From positions 620,001 through 684,000 of the forward strand of contig JAIWNF010000019.1 of NCBI GenBank assembly GCA_025093555.1: a stretch of 64,000 nt of DNA, in the 5' to 3' direction. The DNA comes from Circinella umbellata (taxonomy: Eukaryota; Mucoromycota; Mucoromycetes; Mucorales; Lichtheimiaceae). Of this stretch, positions 24,001-36,931 are shown piece by piece. The notes beneath the pieces are model-generated. The model did no database searches, was not told the DNA's origin, and saw nothing but the letters and a program-made list of their open reading frames with translations. Within the stretch, counting starts at the first letter, position 1. Every line of letters begins with the position of its first letter. The translations under genes and the position numbers were made by a program.

Positions 24001-26868
24001 AGCTTATACTATACTTAGTAATCCTATCGCCCTGCACTGTACTTGAAATCAACTGACCCAATGAAAAGCTTGAAAAATGAAAAAATTTAAAGCGGTCACG
24101 TAAAAAAAAGGGGTGCACTAAAATCTTGGGTTACTTCTATTACTAAAAATGGAGAAGTACCCAAAAATTATGGCACCCAAAAAAAAGTTATAAAAGACGC
24201 TCATTTTTTCCCTCTTTTTCCCTCTTTTTTTTTTCTTTTCCTTGCTTCGGCCCGGCTTCATGCCCAGGCAATTAGTTGCAATCAGCTTTTTACCTTTAAA
24301 AGTTCAGGGTGAACTACACTCATGAAGTGCTCTCTGGTTAAGGAATGGGCCATTTTGAGTAAAATAGCTTCGGTTATTTTATTTGATTTGGTCACCTCCT
24401 TAATTTGGAAAGTATGTTGAGTGTACGATCCTATGGACATTTTAAAGTAAAATGCTGTTTACACTAGTTGCCTGGGCATGAAGTGCGTTAGGATGATCGG
24501 AGTATCAGCTAGTTACTTAGTTAAACACAATATAATAAATAAATGAATAATAATTTTTTTTTTGCGTATGACGATGAGTTGAATTCTTTTTTAATTTTAA
24601 TTTTTTGCTGGTATAATAATGCGCGTGACATTATAAAAACACGCGTTTGAATTTTTTTTTTTTTGACCATGCACATTCCCTCCATTTTCTTTTCTTTTCA
24701 CGAAATGCCATTTGTTTGAACTAAATATAAAAATATTACAGATCCCCATTATGTGAATTTGTGGTAGAATTTAAATATTTCCAGTTTTTTTATTAAAACT
24801 TCTATATGTTTCAACAAGTCTCAGGCAAAAATAAAATAAAATAATACTTGCAGTTGGTGAGTGTTAGTAAAATGAGTGAATCATTTTTTTTATTGTTTCC
24901 AAGATATTTTTTTTGAAGGTCTTATGATGCACAAATAATCGTACATCATATCAAAGGGTCAATAACGCAATAATCCATAGTAAGTAAGGAACAACATACC
25001 ATTGTAATAAAACGAAAACATTTTTACTTTTATTTTGGATTTACTGATTGAGTAACTATATGTAGATAATACTAGTAGAATATTTTATAGTTATTAATAA
25101 AGAGGGACGGGTGGCATGCAGCGAAGAGGAGAAGAACAAAATTAATATTGTAATAGAATGATAATTATATATGGGATAACTATTTGAAACACGATAACAA
25201 TAATAGCTAGCTGTGAAGTACTGTATGTAAGCATTTATTGTGTTAAAGTGATTAATTATTACAATTATCGGATTATGTAAGAAAGGAGGGAAAAAAAGGT
25301 TCCAGATCAAATGTGATTATAATTTTTTGATTTCTCCTGCTTATAATGCAGAATCGGTTATTTACTTGTCCTCTCTTTAGTTTTCAATTTTTTTTTATTG
25401 TTCAACAAAAAACTATTCAGATAATGCAATACATTAATGCTTTTATCTTGCTATAATATATAGTATGATCCATATTTAAAGTCAACGTACATTAGTTGGT
25501 TGCTGCTTGCTCTATATGGATAAATGACCAGCCCTGCTGGTTTCTCTTAAAAAGGTTTACGTACCTATGTAACTCAAAATTTAGCTTATATTTTACATAT
25601 ATATTGTATAATAAAATAAGCTGATTATTAACTATATAATATAAAATATTCAGAGATATCAATGGATCCCTTTATGACATTGACGTGTTTGCATAAAAAG
25701 TTAATTTAAGAACAGTGATACGCGACTCTGATGTCCTCCATTTTGTATATGATAGCAATGCTTATATTTTAATATCCATTTATTATTTTTCTATAAAGCT
25801 TTTAGTCTTTTAGTCTAGTAATTAAACATTTGGCTAAACATCATTTTTTTATCTAGAAAATAACTTATAAACTTACCATAATAATTCATAGGTAATATTT
25901 CTTCCTGACTATATTTTTCTCATAGCAAAATATTCTTATTTCTTTCATGTAATCCCACCCAAACACAAACACATAGTATATTATTTTTTCTTTAATTTAT
26001 ATCTTCAGTACAAAATATTCTCAAGTATAATTTACATGTTTCACTATTATATATCAGAATATATACCATATTACGTACGTTTTATTTGCTCAATTTCGAT
26101 TGATAATAGCATTGTTATATGAAATTATTAGTGCTGTTAATTCTCAGACTACTTACTATAATGATGGTTGTACTTTTGAATAATTTTCCATTTTTTCGGT
26201 CACCTATTTGAGCTCACAAATGTTTTGACGTAAAACCCAGCATCATCTATACGTTGCTATGCGCACCAATTGAGAATAATATGAATAACTATGGAGATTT
26301 ACAGTATGTCAAGGGACAGCAATATTTTTAAAAAACTAGTATAAAAGTCTTGAGAGAAAAACAAAAATAATTCGAACACCTTATGCTAAAGATTACTTAT
26401 CCACTAACAGAAAATAAAACTAACTTTTTTTTATATATATATGCTTCAATATTTTTTATATCAGATTGATTATAAATTGGATTGAATAAAGAGCAGGGTA
26501 AAATGATTATGAAAGAAAACGAAAAAAAAAAAACAAAGGAAGAGGTATAATATAAAGTGTATATATGATACGGATTTTGTTGTTATAGGTGTAAAAAGGA
26601 AAAAAAAAAAGAAAGAGAATAAATGCTGTTCATTAAAAAACATGATTGTTTGATGAAAGAAAAGGGAAAATATATAAAAGTAGTACATGAAAAAGAAGAA
26701 AACAATGCTTAAAAAGAGAAAGAAAAGAAAAGATAAAAAAAACTAAAAGAAATGAAGATGGGGTTTACTTAAAAAGAATGAAAACAAGAAGGGGAAAAAG
26801 GTGAATAGAATGTTGAAGAATATGAAACGTTACGTAATCAATGAATGAATAATAGTGAGAATTAATAT
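21016..26868. other. 5.85-kb gene-free stretch
   Basis: Very AT-rich, with homopolymers, (TA)n patches and no frame showing a protein motif or credible exon chain on either strand. At 24190-24240 there is a TATA-like TTATAAAAG plus a long C/T tract resembling a promoter, but no open frame follows, so a non-coding transcript is possible. An inverted repeat lies at 24256-24483. The rest holds nothing I can name. Confidence 0.5.
24256..24483. repeat. Inverted repeat, 16-bp perfect arms, 228 bp apart outer to outer
   Basis: CTTCATGCCCAGGCAA at 24256-24271 is the exact reverse complement of 24468-24483. The arms extend inward by four more bases with one mismatch. They are far more GC-rich than their surroundings. 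No flanking target duplication is seen. It could be a miniature inverted-repeat element or a structured RNA. Confidence 0.6.
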
Positions 26869-28841
26869 TTAAGGAGATGATGTTGTTGAGCAAAAGTCAA
26901 CAAACAAATTCTTGTATGCATCTTCATCATCCGATGGATTTCGATCCGTTGTAATTGTATCAGGGTATTTTTCAAAGTTACCAGTATCACCTGGATGACG
27001 ATATTTTGGTATAATAGGTGCCTATTAAAACAAATGATTATTAGGTCTCCACATGTTACTATGAATCATATTAATTCTTGATCTCTTATTTTCATATGAA
27101 ATTATTCCTTACCCGAACTGTTTTATCCAAAAGACCAATCCAGTCGACGCCTCTAAACCATTTATGCCGTTTGATATCCTCTGGACCACCCTATAATAAC
27201 GTGAATGTTTAGAGTGGGTTATTTAGCATGTGATTCTTTGTAGTTTATTGAATTTTCTGCGTGTATATGAATATATATTAAAAAAAACTCCTGACCTTAA
27301 CATTTCCTAGTCGTTTTGTTCGATCTCCTACAAGTAGACGTTTCAAAAGATCTTTGGCTAAGGCGTCGAAATGACTTGGGAATTGTACACGACCAGCCAG
27401 AATCTTTTCATAAATGCCAAATGAATTATCATCAAAAAATGGTGGATAACTATTATAGCGTTAGTTTAGTAAAAGAGAAAAAAAAAAACAAGCAAACAAA
27501 TAAAAAGTAAAGAAAGGAGGTAACTCATATACAAATAGTAATTTACTTACCCAGCCAACATTTCGAATATTAAAATACCCAACGCCCACCAATCAACAGC
27601 TTTTCCGTGTCCTTTACTTTGAATAATCTCAGGGGCAAGATATTCTGGAGTGCCACATAAAGTCCATGTTCGATCGTTGATTTGCTTTGCAAAGCCAAAA
27701 TCTGTCAATACGATATGACCATTATGATCCAACAATAAGTTTTCTGGTTTCAGATCACGATAAACGATATTTTTGGAATGTAAATATTCAATCGCGAGTA
27801 CTATTTCTGATGCATAAAATCGTGTCATGTCATTTGTAAATCGTCCTGCTCGTCTCAAATGGGAAAACAATTCACCACCGACAACATATTCTAATAACAT
27901 GTACAAGTTGGTGTTATCTTGAAATGCACAGAAACTATATAATAGCAATAATATTTGTTGGTTAATAAATAAAAACATTTAATGACATAAAGTAATAAAT
28001 ACTCACAGATCGACAACGAATGGGAATCGAACCGATGCCAAGATTTGTTTCTCCCACAATAAATGTTCAACCTGTAAAATAATAATAATAATTTAGTTGC
28101 AAATTCAATATTACAATGAGAAATATTTTTTATAATATTTTATATTTTACCTGTTTAAGTCTTACGACTTCGGATTTTTTTAGAACTTTCATTGCATAGT
28201 ATTTATTGGTTGTTCGAAACCTTGTTAAGTACACTCGTCCAAAAGTACCTGTACCTATATGTTTATAATGGGTATGTATATGAGTTGTCAGATGTCTTTT
28301 TTATTTTAACCCAACAAAGGTTATTTCTCTTTTCCTTTTTATCCACAAAAAAATCCCCCAACTCTTTTTTTTTATTCTTTATGCAAAATAAATATAATAA
28401 TAATCTATTTTTACCTAAAGTATCTAATAACTCAAAGTCTTTTAATCCAAAAGAAGGATTGACGACATATACTGGTGAACGTGTATGATAATATTGTAAT
28501 CGTTTAGCTTGTTGTTGTTGATATAGTGATGGCTGCGCAGAAACAGCAGAAGGAGGAGGCGTATTTAATGGATGATTGGCTGGCAACGCCCTTTTATTAT
28601 TGGTACTTGTTCCTGTACCAGTTGTTGCTGGACTATTATTATTTGATGATCGTAATGATTGTTGTTGGTATGTACGTAGATTGGACAAATAAACGGTGTG
28701 ATTGTTTCCAATTAAGAGAGATGCGTTATTTGAATTACCATCAAGCATGGTAGTAGTTAAAGTGTTGGTTGTTGTCGTTGTCGTTATATCTTTACTATTG
28801 TTATTATTAAGTTGTTTTTTTCTGGCAAAGGAGGGATCCAT
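26869..28841 (-). CDS. pkaC: cAMP-dependent protein kinase (PKA) catalytic subunit, 7 exons
   Basis: AGC-family Ser/Thr kinase, the effector of cAMP signalling that in fungi controls growth form and nutrient response. Exons: 28415-28841, 28151-28254, 28007-28071, 27551-27934, 27296-27449, 27113-27190, 26869-27021; 1,365 nt, 454 aa. After a ~130-residue Asn/Ser/Gln-rich N-terminal extension come the glycine loop (GTGTFGRVY), the VAIK-type lysine (YYAMKVLKK), catalytic [17 protein letters not shown], activation-loop threonine in [14 protein letters not shown], and [15 protein letters not shown]. The C-tail has [16 protein letters not shown] and the hydrophobic NLFVDF motif, typical of PKA-C rather than Akt or PKC. 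The N-terminal extension, common in fungal PKA-C, is the only divergent part. Confidence 0.95.
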
Positions 28842-30360
28842 TTACCAGATGCTTTTTAAAAAAAATAGGAGAAGGCGAAGATGGCACTCTTGAAAAAAAA
28901 AAAGTGAGAAAAGAAAAAAAGAAAAGAGTTGGGAGGCGCAACAGGCCACCACAGGTTTTTTTTTTCTTTTTTTTTTTTTTTGATATATGGGGGGTGGAAG
29001 AGCGGGTGAGTGTGAGTTATGTGTGGAGGTGCTTTACAAATCTGGTAACTCATCATTCATACGCCTATAAAAGTCATATTATAAAAGAAAAATACTCTTC
29101 TCCATGTGGTGTTCAAAGTACGATTTATCCCGAAAAGAACTCATAACCAGTTCAGAAATGTTGATCTTTTCACTCATAATATTAATAGTGAGCCCATAAA
29201 ATAGTTTATTGTTCTATCTTTAGGTTCTCGTGAAATGCATAATAATTTGTTTAGATCGCATAAACACCGCAACACTACCCGTCAACAACGAAGGAAAATA
29301 AGAAAAGATAGAAAAATAAGACACTTATTCATTTTTGGGGGAGAAAGAATGTACTTGGGAAAGGGGATAAAAAAAAACATACAATAATAAATAAAAAAGG
29401 GGGGCATTGACCACCTGCAGCATCATCATAACACTCACACTTTCAAAGAAAAAAACCGGGTCGGCTCTTCTTGTTCCGAACTCATAAAAGATATAATGTC
29501 GTACCATGTGCATCATCATTATTTTTCTCTTCCAGCTCACCTCTGGAATTTATACTTTACGTAGTTATAACCCCATTTGGTATCTTAAAGCGTGTTTTTC
29601 ATTTTCTTTCCTTCTTTTGGTTTGCTGTCAAATAAAAAACTAATAATATACAATACACGTATGATGTAATGAACAATATTCATGAAAAGTAGCTATGTAT
29701 GATGAATAGAGCTCATTAAAGAAGCACTTTTCTTTGTGAGATAAAAACTATCTTTTTGTCATCATCATAAATATTAAACTGACTTTCCCACAATGATAAA
29801 CCATGATATCTGCATATCCTTGTGAATATCTCATCATAAATAATCTTATTATATATATTACGTAATATGTGTGATTACCCAACGAGTTAAAATCAAAATA
29901 AAGTAGGTGTCATGACAACCATCCATGGTAACCAGTATCAAGAAGTCGATTCGTTTTTTTTTGTTAATTAGACCTCAGAGTTTATACATAAATCCTGTGG
30001 TTCAATTGAGTCAATATGATACTTCTTGGGTCCGCATAGCACAAAGTTCTTCGAAGCACTTTTTTCAGTCAACAATACATCAATTGATATCCTCACAATA
30101 ACTTTTCTGTGTCTTCCGTTACTATCATAAGAAAAATTCTTATCCGCTTTTTTACATCCATCATTGATAAATATTTCATTCATCATATGCTTCTTGTGAC
30201 CATCGTCAAGTGTATTGTATATATGTATAAATTTATACGCAAATAGGGAATGCAGTGATAATAGTAAATAGTGATACAAAGTCAATAAAAAAAAACAGAT
30301 GCAAATGTGAAAAGGAAAGGAAAAAATAAAGAATGATGCTGATGTGGGTAATAAATGAAT
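28842..30360. other. PKA promoter and intergenic region
   Basis: The first 150 bp upstream of the PKA start contain runs of A and T up to 13 nt and a G-rich patch. A minus-strand frame at 29968-30285 (with DKNFSYDSNGRHRK and VLCGPKKYHID) has protein-like composition over its last ~60 codons and could be a leftover exon of a decayed gene, but I cannot link it to anything. Otherwise nothing supported. Confidence 0.4.
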
Positions 30361-31044
30361 CTAAACTCTTGCTTTCTTTCGTGCTTCCCGCTTTCGAAGA
30401 CGTTGTAAACGCTTTGCTGACATCTATTATATATATGATTGTCAGTCAACAAACGAATCCCATTTCTCTCAACTTTTTCTATTTTTTTAAAAAATGATAG
30501 AAGAAACAAACAACAAACCTTTGCAGCCAAAGCTTCCATGCGTTCTTTTTCTTCTTGAATCTTTTTCCGTTCCAATGTAATTTCTCGCTTTCTCTGTAAT
30601 TTTTTTCAAATATATAAAATAAATTAGAACATGTATACAAAAAAAAACTATCCTCTTTTCTCTCTTCAAAATTGATAATAACATACATCCTTTACAGCTT
30701 GTTTTTCGTCCTTCAATTGTTTTTCAAGAGCTTTAACTTGGTTCATTTTTGTTCGCTCTTCTGATCGCTTTGCCCATGAATTTCGAAGTGTTTTAGATTT
30801 TTGTGTTCGACCTGTTGCTGTCTTTTGAAGTTTCCATGTTTTTCCTGTATATATATATATATATAAATGATTATTATTATTTTTTCCATTGATCAACAAA
30901 ATCTCCCATAGTGCCCTTCGTTTTCCAACAAAATAGAAGAAAAAATATGAACGTACCAGATACTCGTCGATTGATTCTTTCAACTTCACCACCAACAGCG
31001 ATTTTAGGTTCTACTTTAGCAGTACTAGGTAATGAATGTTCCAT
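30361..31044 (-). CDS. CGR1: rRNA-processing protein CGR1, 4 exons
   Basis: Small nucleolar protein needed for 60S pre-rRNA processing in yeasts. Exons: 30957-31044, 30687-30844, 30519-30593, 30361-30423; 384 nt, 127 aa, matching the ~110-130 aa of the family. Diagnostic blocks are GKTWKLQKTATGRTQKSK (corresponding to the family's GK-W-K opening), a Lys/Glu-rich helix with KALEKQLKDEKQAVKDRK, and the conserved end MEALAAKMSAKRLQRLRKRE. Highly charged throughout. It is head-to-head with ADA3, the start codons being 255 bp apart. Confidence 0.92.
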
Positions 31045-31299
31045 TTTTTCTTACTGTATTATTAATGTTAATTATGTATGAGAAATAAAGAAGAAAAATT
31101 CCCCCAAAAAAACCTTGTGGCTTCTATAAACCTCGATGCATCATTTTTGTTTCGTATCCCGATATTAGTCTCAATCTCTCTCTGTGTGTGCTTTTTCGCT
31201 GGTTCCTGAAAGCCTTATTATAATACAACCTTTGTAGTTTTCTATAGCTTCCTTTATATATATATACATATATATTATTTTCTTTCAAATGACCCAATT
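31045..31299. promoter_or_regulatory. Shared divergent promoter of CGR1 and ADA3
   Basis: Both start codons face away from this 255-bp interval, which must hold both core promoters. It contains a (TA)n-rich patch at 31253-31275 near the ADA3 start and a C/T-rich tract in the middle. No specific factor site is assigned. Confidence 0.6.
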
Positions 31300-33764
31300 A
31301 TGAGCAGCACAGAACGAAGATATAGACCACCAACTCACGTGTCAATGACATTACCACAATATCAAAAGTTCATCAATCCTCCCAATCTGACTTCTTCACC
31401 GTTACGAGATATTCCAGAACCTCATGATCTCTTCAATATTAAAGAAGACTTGGAGAATATGGTAAACGAACCTGAAACCCGTGCTCAACGCCTGCAACGA
31501 GATCTCGCTCATTTACTAGAAAATGTGAAAGTTCATGAGAAAGGTAAAAATAAACATTTTCTTTTTTTAACAGTAGCTTAATACAAATGTATATTATTAT
31601 GGAAAAAAAAAAGCTATATAATAATAAGCTTCATTTCAATACCATATAGAACAACCGCCAAAACGTGCTATGACAGGAGGTAAAAATATGAATGTTGTCA
31701 TGGAAAGAATGCGAAAACAAGAACGAGCATTAGCAGGTAAAATATACAATATTCAGCTTCTAAAAAAAAAAGAGAGAGAAAACAATAAATTACTGTTATT
31801 GAAGCATGAAAATCCCTTTTCTTTAGATGAAGCACAAGAAAATGGCTTTAGACAAAATGCATCGAGACTTTCTAAAAGTCAGTTAGAACGTCATGCGTAA
31901 TACATCTTGATTTTTTATATATATACTACTATACTGACTATGCGAGTGTTAGATCAATAAATAACTTAAACTAATGATAATATGTATAGAGCATTGGAAG
32001 CATTAAGGAAACGACGGAGACGAGATGATACAGACGATGAGCAAGGTAAACATAAAAAAAAAGAACAAATAATGATTATCGAGGAAAGCCACTATAAACA
32101 CTTATTGAATCAATTAATTATATTTAGCTCCTAGTGATTTTAAGCCTAAAAGCAGTTCTCCATCAGTCGATGTAAATGCCAAATTATCTAATTATCAACA
32201 GGTACCGCACTTTATATATATTGTCTATATATCCTGAGTAAATAACAGAATTACTTATAATATAATGGAACAAAAGGAAATTCGAAAGAAAAAGAGCTCT
32301 GGTGACACTATACAAAATGGAAAGAGGCGGCAACATTATCATAATAATAATCAACATACCAATGATCATCACCACCACCATACCAAAAAACAAAAGAATG
32401 GAACGACAGTAGATGATGATTTGGATCTTGTTCGAGTCAAGCCTAATAACCAGGTTCCTATTGTCAATTTTTGGACCGCAATGGAACCGTATTTTCGACC
32501 TATAACTGAAGACGATAGAAAATATCTTATGGAAAAAGTACATATCATGATAGGTTCTTTTGAGTTGCATATAAACATTTTACTAAACCCTTTATATGTA
32601 TTTATAGAGCACTCCAATACAAGAAAATAGTGCTACACTACTCCAAATACCTCCATTAGGTCAGTTTTATCTTGATAAATGGGAAGAAGAGGAACAGATA
32701 ATGCTTGTTGAAGATACTTCGTTATCCACATTATCCTCGCCACCCCTATCTTCTTCTTCTTCTTCAACTCGCCGATCCCGATACCCAAGTACTTCTTCCA
32801 GCGGCACTATTCCAGCAATTGCTACGGCAACAACAATGGAAGAAATCAATGCTAATAACAATACTGTAACAACGTCAAAATCATCATTACATGATACGGC
32901 TGGAAATACGTTGCTAGGACGACTAATGAGCAGTTTAATTTTGGAACCTATGGATATTGATACTTATTCAGAAGATGAAGAAGATGATTATGATTCTCAA
33001 ACAGATCAATCAAATACAGACGATGACGAAGAAATAGACGACAAAGTTATCACAGAAGTGGAATGTGTGAATACGGATCTACCAATGCACAAGGATGATG
33101 ATGAAATAGTTGGGATGGAAGAAAGGCTTAGGCGTGAACTACAATATGTGGGGTTATTAAGTGAGGGTGGGCTAGGTGACGATGATGATGATGAGGAAGT
33201 ATGTATATATAGATGACTTTGTATTTTTTTTTTTTTGCGTCTGTTCTTTTATTTTTTATCCAAAGATCTCATGTATTTTTATTTATAGACTGATTGGCAT
33301 GCTCGAGAAGATGATGAGATATCAGCACAATTACGGAGGCTAGGGAAAGAACTTCAAGAGCAAACCAAGGTGAATGAATTTCGAAAAGAACGGCTGTTGC
33401 AAGTTGTGGATACCCAATTACAATATGATCAATACCGTCAAGTACTTGATGTATTAGATGTACAAGTTGAACAAAGCTACTTAAAACGTTTTGTAAGTTT
33501 TCTTTTTCTATTAAGATGACATGGAGGTACAGAAATAATAAGAAGACTTAGTTCAATAACACTCACATATCTTTATTCCAGCGGGTACAAAAAGCGAAAA
33601 AACGCAAATCTGGATCCTCATCTAAAACAGCATTATCTGAACATACATTGGCAGCCATGGAAAAACGGAACATGTGTATTAATGAACTTGGTGCTATTTT
33701 TAAAGAAAAGAATTGTGTTTTACCTACAAAGTCCATTTACGATGAAGATGTATTAACTGTGTAA
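31300..33764 (+). CDS. ADA3: SAGA/ADA histone acetyltransferase complex subunit ADA3 (NGG1), 9 exons
   Basis: Adaptor subunit that with ADA2 and GCN5 forms the HAT module of SAGA. Exons: 31300-31543, 31650-31736, 31827-31896, 31990-32045, 32128-32201, 32277-32537, 32608-33198, 33289-33492, 33582-33764; 1,770 nt, 589 aa. The C-terminal ~130 residues carry the Ada3 domain signature: DDEISAQLRRLGKELQEQ, then NEFRKERLLQ, then a long helix ending VEQSYLKRF followed by a basic KAKKRK segment. The middle is disordered, with His/Asn- and Ser-rich runs and an acidic block. The N-terminal PPLPQYQKF-like region is also typical of fungal ADA3. The acceptor at 32276 is the least certain junction, chosen because the nearer upstream AG leads to an immediate stop. 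Confidence 0.88.
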
Positions 33765-34745
33765 ATAATAGTAATAATAATAATAAAATGTATTCTTCTT
33801 TTTCCTTGTTTGTTGTAGGTTGAATTCTCATTATTATCGATAATATAACAATTGTTTGTTACTAGTTACATTATATCCAATATTTTATGGATAGAATAAT
33901 AATATTGAATAAAGCCAAAAGACGCGCTTTCTCGACATCAATGTACTTTTCAGCTTTTATCTTGCGCACCCCATGGCTAAGTGCGAATAATTTTATTATA
34001 TTTTTTTACGTACAGTTGTGTAAAGTGAAGCACAAAAGCTAAACTCGTAGGATTTATATATTTATTACACATAAACGGCAATAGGTTTATGTTTATTTTT
34101 TATTATGTAACCTTTGTCTACACCTTTGAATATAAAGAAAAAAATTGAATTCACGATAATGTATACAAATCAACAACAGAAAATTTAGCCATAAAAAGAC
34201 ATTTTCTCCAAAATGGTAAAATATGTACCTACAATAATTAGGTCTGATGATCATCCATTATGATTTGCCACCATTGACATTGTTCCACAAAAGTGCCGTA
34301 CAATATAAATCACCTTATATTATTTTCAATGCGCCTTATGTTTCTTTCTCTTCTATATTGGTGAATTCTTATAGATGCTTGTATGCCATTCAGCCTAATT
34401 TATCGAATTTAACTCTCTTCAAGTAAGAGTATCAATTTTTCTTTTACTTTAATTTGTTTAAACCCATTGAATATGTAAAAGTACCTTTCTCAGCTGCGGT
34501 TATTTACGTACTTGTCTGTTTATTTAAATATATGGTGTACCACATGATGAGGCTAAGCAGTTCTCCTAACTCAAATTTCCCATTACGTATCATTATACAG
34601 TTTATTTATCGTATGAGCAGTGACTCTCCCGTATGAGTCAACAATTTGAAGCGCCGGAAGTGATTAAAAGCGGTATAAATATGTTCGCTTTTTATATAAA
34701 AGAGGCTATTTGGGTACATTTTTTCTTTATAACATAAATAATAAG
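33765..34745. promoter_or_regulatory. Intergenic region with TATA boxes before the FAD monooxygenase
   Basis: No gene is supported in this ~980 bp. TATA-like elements occur at 34674-34680 (TATAAAT) and 34693-34700 (TATATAAA). Their position favours the downstream ATG at 34746 over the in-frame ATG at 34710, which would lie too close to the presumed transcription start. Confidence 0.5.
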
Positions 34746-36151
34746 ATGACATCTGACAAAAAAGAGAACGTTATTATTATTGGAGCCGGTTTAGCGGGTC
34801 TTGCCCTCGCAAATGTGTTAAAGCATCAAGGTGTCTCGTACAAGATATTTGAGCGCGATGCCTCACCTGAAGATCGAACTCAAGGATGGTCTCTCAGTAT
34901 GCATTTCTGTCTTTTAACTCTAAAAACACTGATGGACCCTGCAAAGTATGCCACTTTGGGTGATAATTCGGCTGTTGATCCAGAAAATCCGCGCAAAGGT
35001 GATTTTTGTCTAGCCAATGGTAACACGGGTGAATCTCTTGTTACAGTCGGCTCTGATACCTATGACAGCAACGTCGATGTATTTCGTGTCAACCGTAAAC
35101 GATTTCGCTCTTGGCTGATGGAAGGAATTGATATTGTTTGGAATAAACGTATTGATCATTATACTATAAATAATGATGGTAATGGTGTACAAGTAACATT
35201 CACAGATGGTACTGTAGAGGACGGCAGCGTTATCGTTGGTGCGGATGGTGTTAATTCACAAGTATGTCGTCAATTGATTGGTGAGGACGAATTTAACAAG
35301 ACTACTGTACCCAACCCTTTGCAGACTCTTGCAGCTAGTTACTGGATCGGCTCTGAACTACGTCAGCAAATCAAAGAAAACTATTCATCTGCACATATAT
35401 TGGCCCCTTCAAGTATCAGCGAAGATGCCGACCATTCAACATGTCTTTTTGTATCATTGGTAGATGTGGATAAGTCGAAAGAAAAACCATATGAAATGCT
35501 ATGGAGTGTCTCATGCTTGGATAAGGAAGAACCCCATCACGAGACGAATCAGGAGCGCCTTGATCAGGCCAAGAATTGGTTGAAAAAGTCAGGTTGTTCG
35601 GGGTTGTTGAGTCGGCTTGTTACCGAAACTCCAGATGATACAGAAGTGGTAACGTTAAAAATTAGAGAACGCTCCCCTCATTCAATATTGGATACTTTCC
35701 ATGGTCCTGTTGTGCTCATAGGTGATGCGTTACACTCAATGACACAATTTCGTGGAGAAGGTAAATAATTATATACACATGTGTAAAAGTTTAATTCTGA
35801 GAAAGCAAATAGTTTATAAAAAAAGAAAGATCAATATACTTTAACATTTGACAATAATGCTATGTAGGAGGGAATCATGCAATTCTAGATGCATGCTTGT
35901 TGGGTAAAGAGTTAGCAAGTATACATAAACAAGAAAAAGGACTCAAAGAAGCTATAGATACGTATTACAGTGAAGCCCTTCCACGAGGTCGAAAGGCGGT
36001 TGCTGAGTCACATGAAGCACTAAATATTGTTCATGGAACTCGTGCCCAAGTTTCTGCTATGATCAATGGTATAGCTAAATCTATTGGAAAGCTCATTGAA
36101 AAAATGTCTCAAGAGGATTCTTCTTTAGCTGTAGAAACTAGCAAGAAATAA
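34746..36151 (+). CDS. FAD-dependent monooxygenase, 2 exons
   Basis: Group A flavoprotein hydroxylase using NAD(P)H and O2 on a small organic substrate. Exons 34746-35760 and 35868-36151; 1,299 nt, 432 aa. The N-terminal Rossmann motif is VIIIGAGLAGLALANVL followed by FERD; the DG motif is VGADGVNSQV; the second FAD motif is PVVLIGDALHSMTQFRGEGG, interrupted by the intron within its last glycines. A shortened middle domain and helical C-terminus without a membrane segment suggest a soluble enzyme. Such enzymes can serve catabolism of aromatic compounds or secondary metabolism; the neighbours do not form a cluster, so the substrate is open. Confidence 0.85.
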
Positions 36152-36931
36152 ATTGAATTGAATTTCAATCTAACAACCTACGTAGTATTATAATACGCAA
36201 TAGCAATATCAAATAAATAGTCAACAACAGAATACTGTATTTTTAATACCAATTCATCGAATACACTAATTATAAAAATGTACAATAAAAATAACCATAG
36301 GTGGTAGTGACCATAGAAAGTCCTCTCATTGTACCATTTAAAACTTGGAGCGGTCAGATTGAAATTGTTCATTCATTTGTACGTTCTTTTTTATTATTCT
36401 TTTGTTATGTTTTTTATCGTGAGCTTTGATAGCATACATATATAAAAGCCAACTATGGTAGTAACGAGCCGCCAAACCGCAGCTCCAGAGGGGTTGACGG
36501 GAAGCGAAGCGGAGGGGTTCAACCCACGAAGATGCGAAGATGAAGAAGGCGCGTAATAGTAATAGTTGAAGTTCATACGTAGCTTGTTTTTCTTACACTT
36601 CAATCCGCTGGCTTTTTTTTTTTTTTTTTTTGCTTTGTTCATGTCTGACTATATGGCACTTTTGAGAAAAAAAATATACTGATAGCTCTTGTTTGTTCTC
36701 GTAATTCCCAAAGCAATAGTTAGTAGTTTAAATGTGATGGCCAATAATATAAATGAGATTTTTTATAAATAGTATAAAATAGTATAATTATGTACATTCT
36801 TTATGCTACAACTATATGATAATAATGATATAATACTAAAAATGATATAATATAATTTGCTGTTGTGTAGAGTGGATGAATAGTATACATGTATGTAAGA
36901 AGGGATACAAAAATGAGTGAAATAAAAATCA
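36152..36931. other. Convergent intergenic region with a GC-rich island
   Basis: Between two convergent genes. A ~95-bp GC-rich patch (36466-36562) stands out from the AT-rich surroundings and contains the inverted repeat GGGTTGA (36491-36497) / TCAACCC (36519-36525) flanking a purine-rich loop. A run of about 18 T lies at 36613-36632. The rest is featureless; several minus-strand open frames here are not supported. Confidence 0.5.

Noticed and set aside
21016..26868. CRISPR array or prokaryotic operon
   Set aside because: No regularly spaced repeats, and every clear gene is intron-bearing and eukaryotic.
28263..28841. Treating the first PKA frame as a separate 192-aa protein
   Set aside because: It ends by reading into an intron; the donor at 28414 links it to the glycine-loop exon.
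34710..34745. Upstream in-frame ATG of the FAD monooxygenase
   Set aside because: Only 10-30 bp from the TATA-like elements, so probably upstream of or at the transcription start; the ATG at 34746 leads directly into the Rossmann motif.
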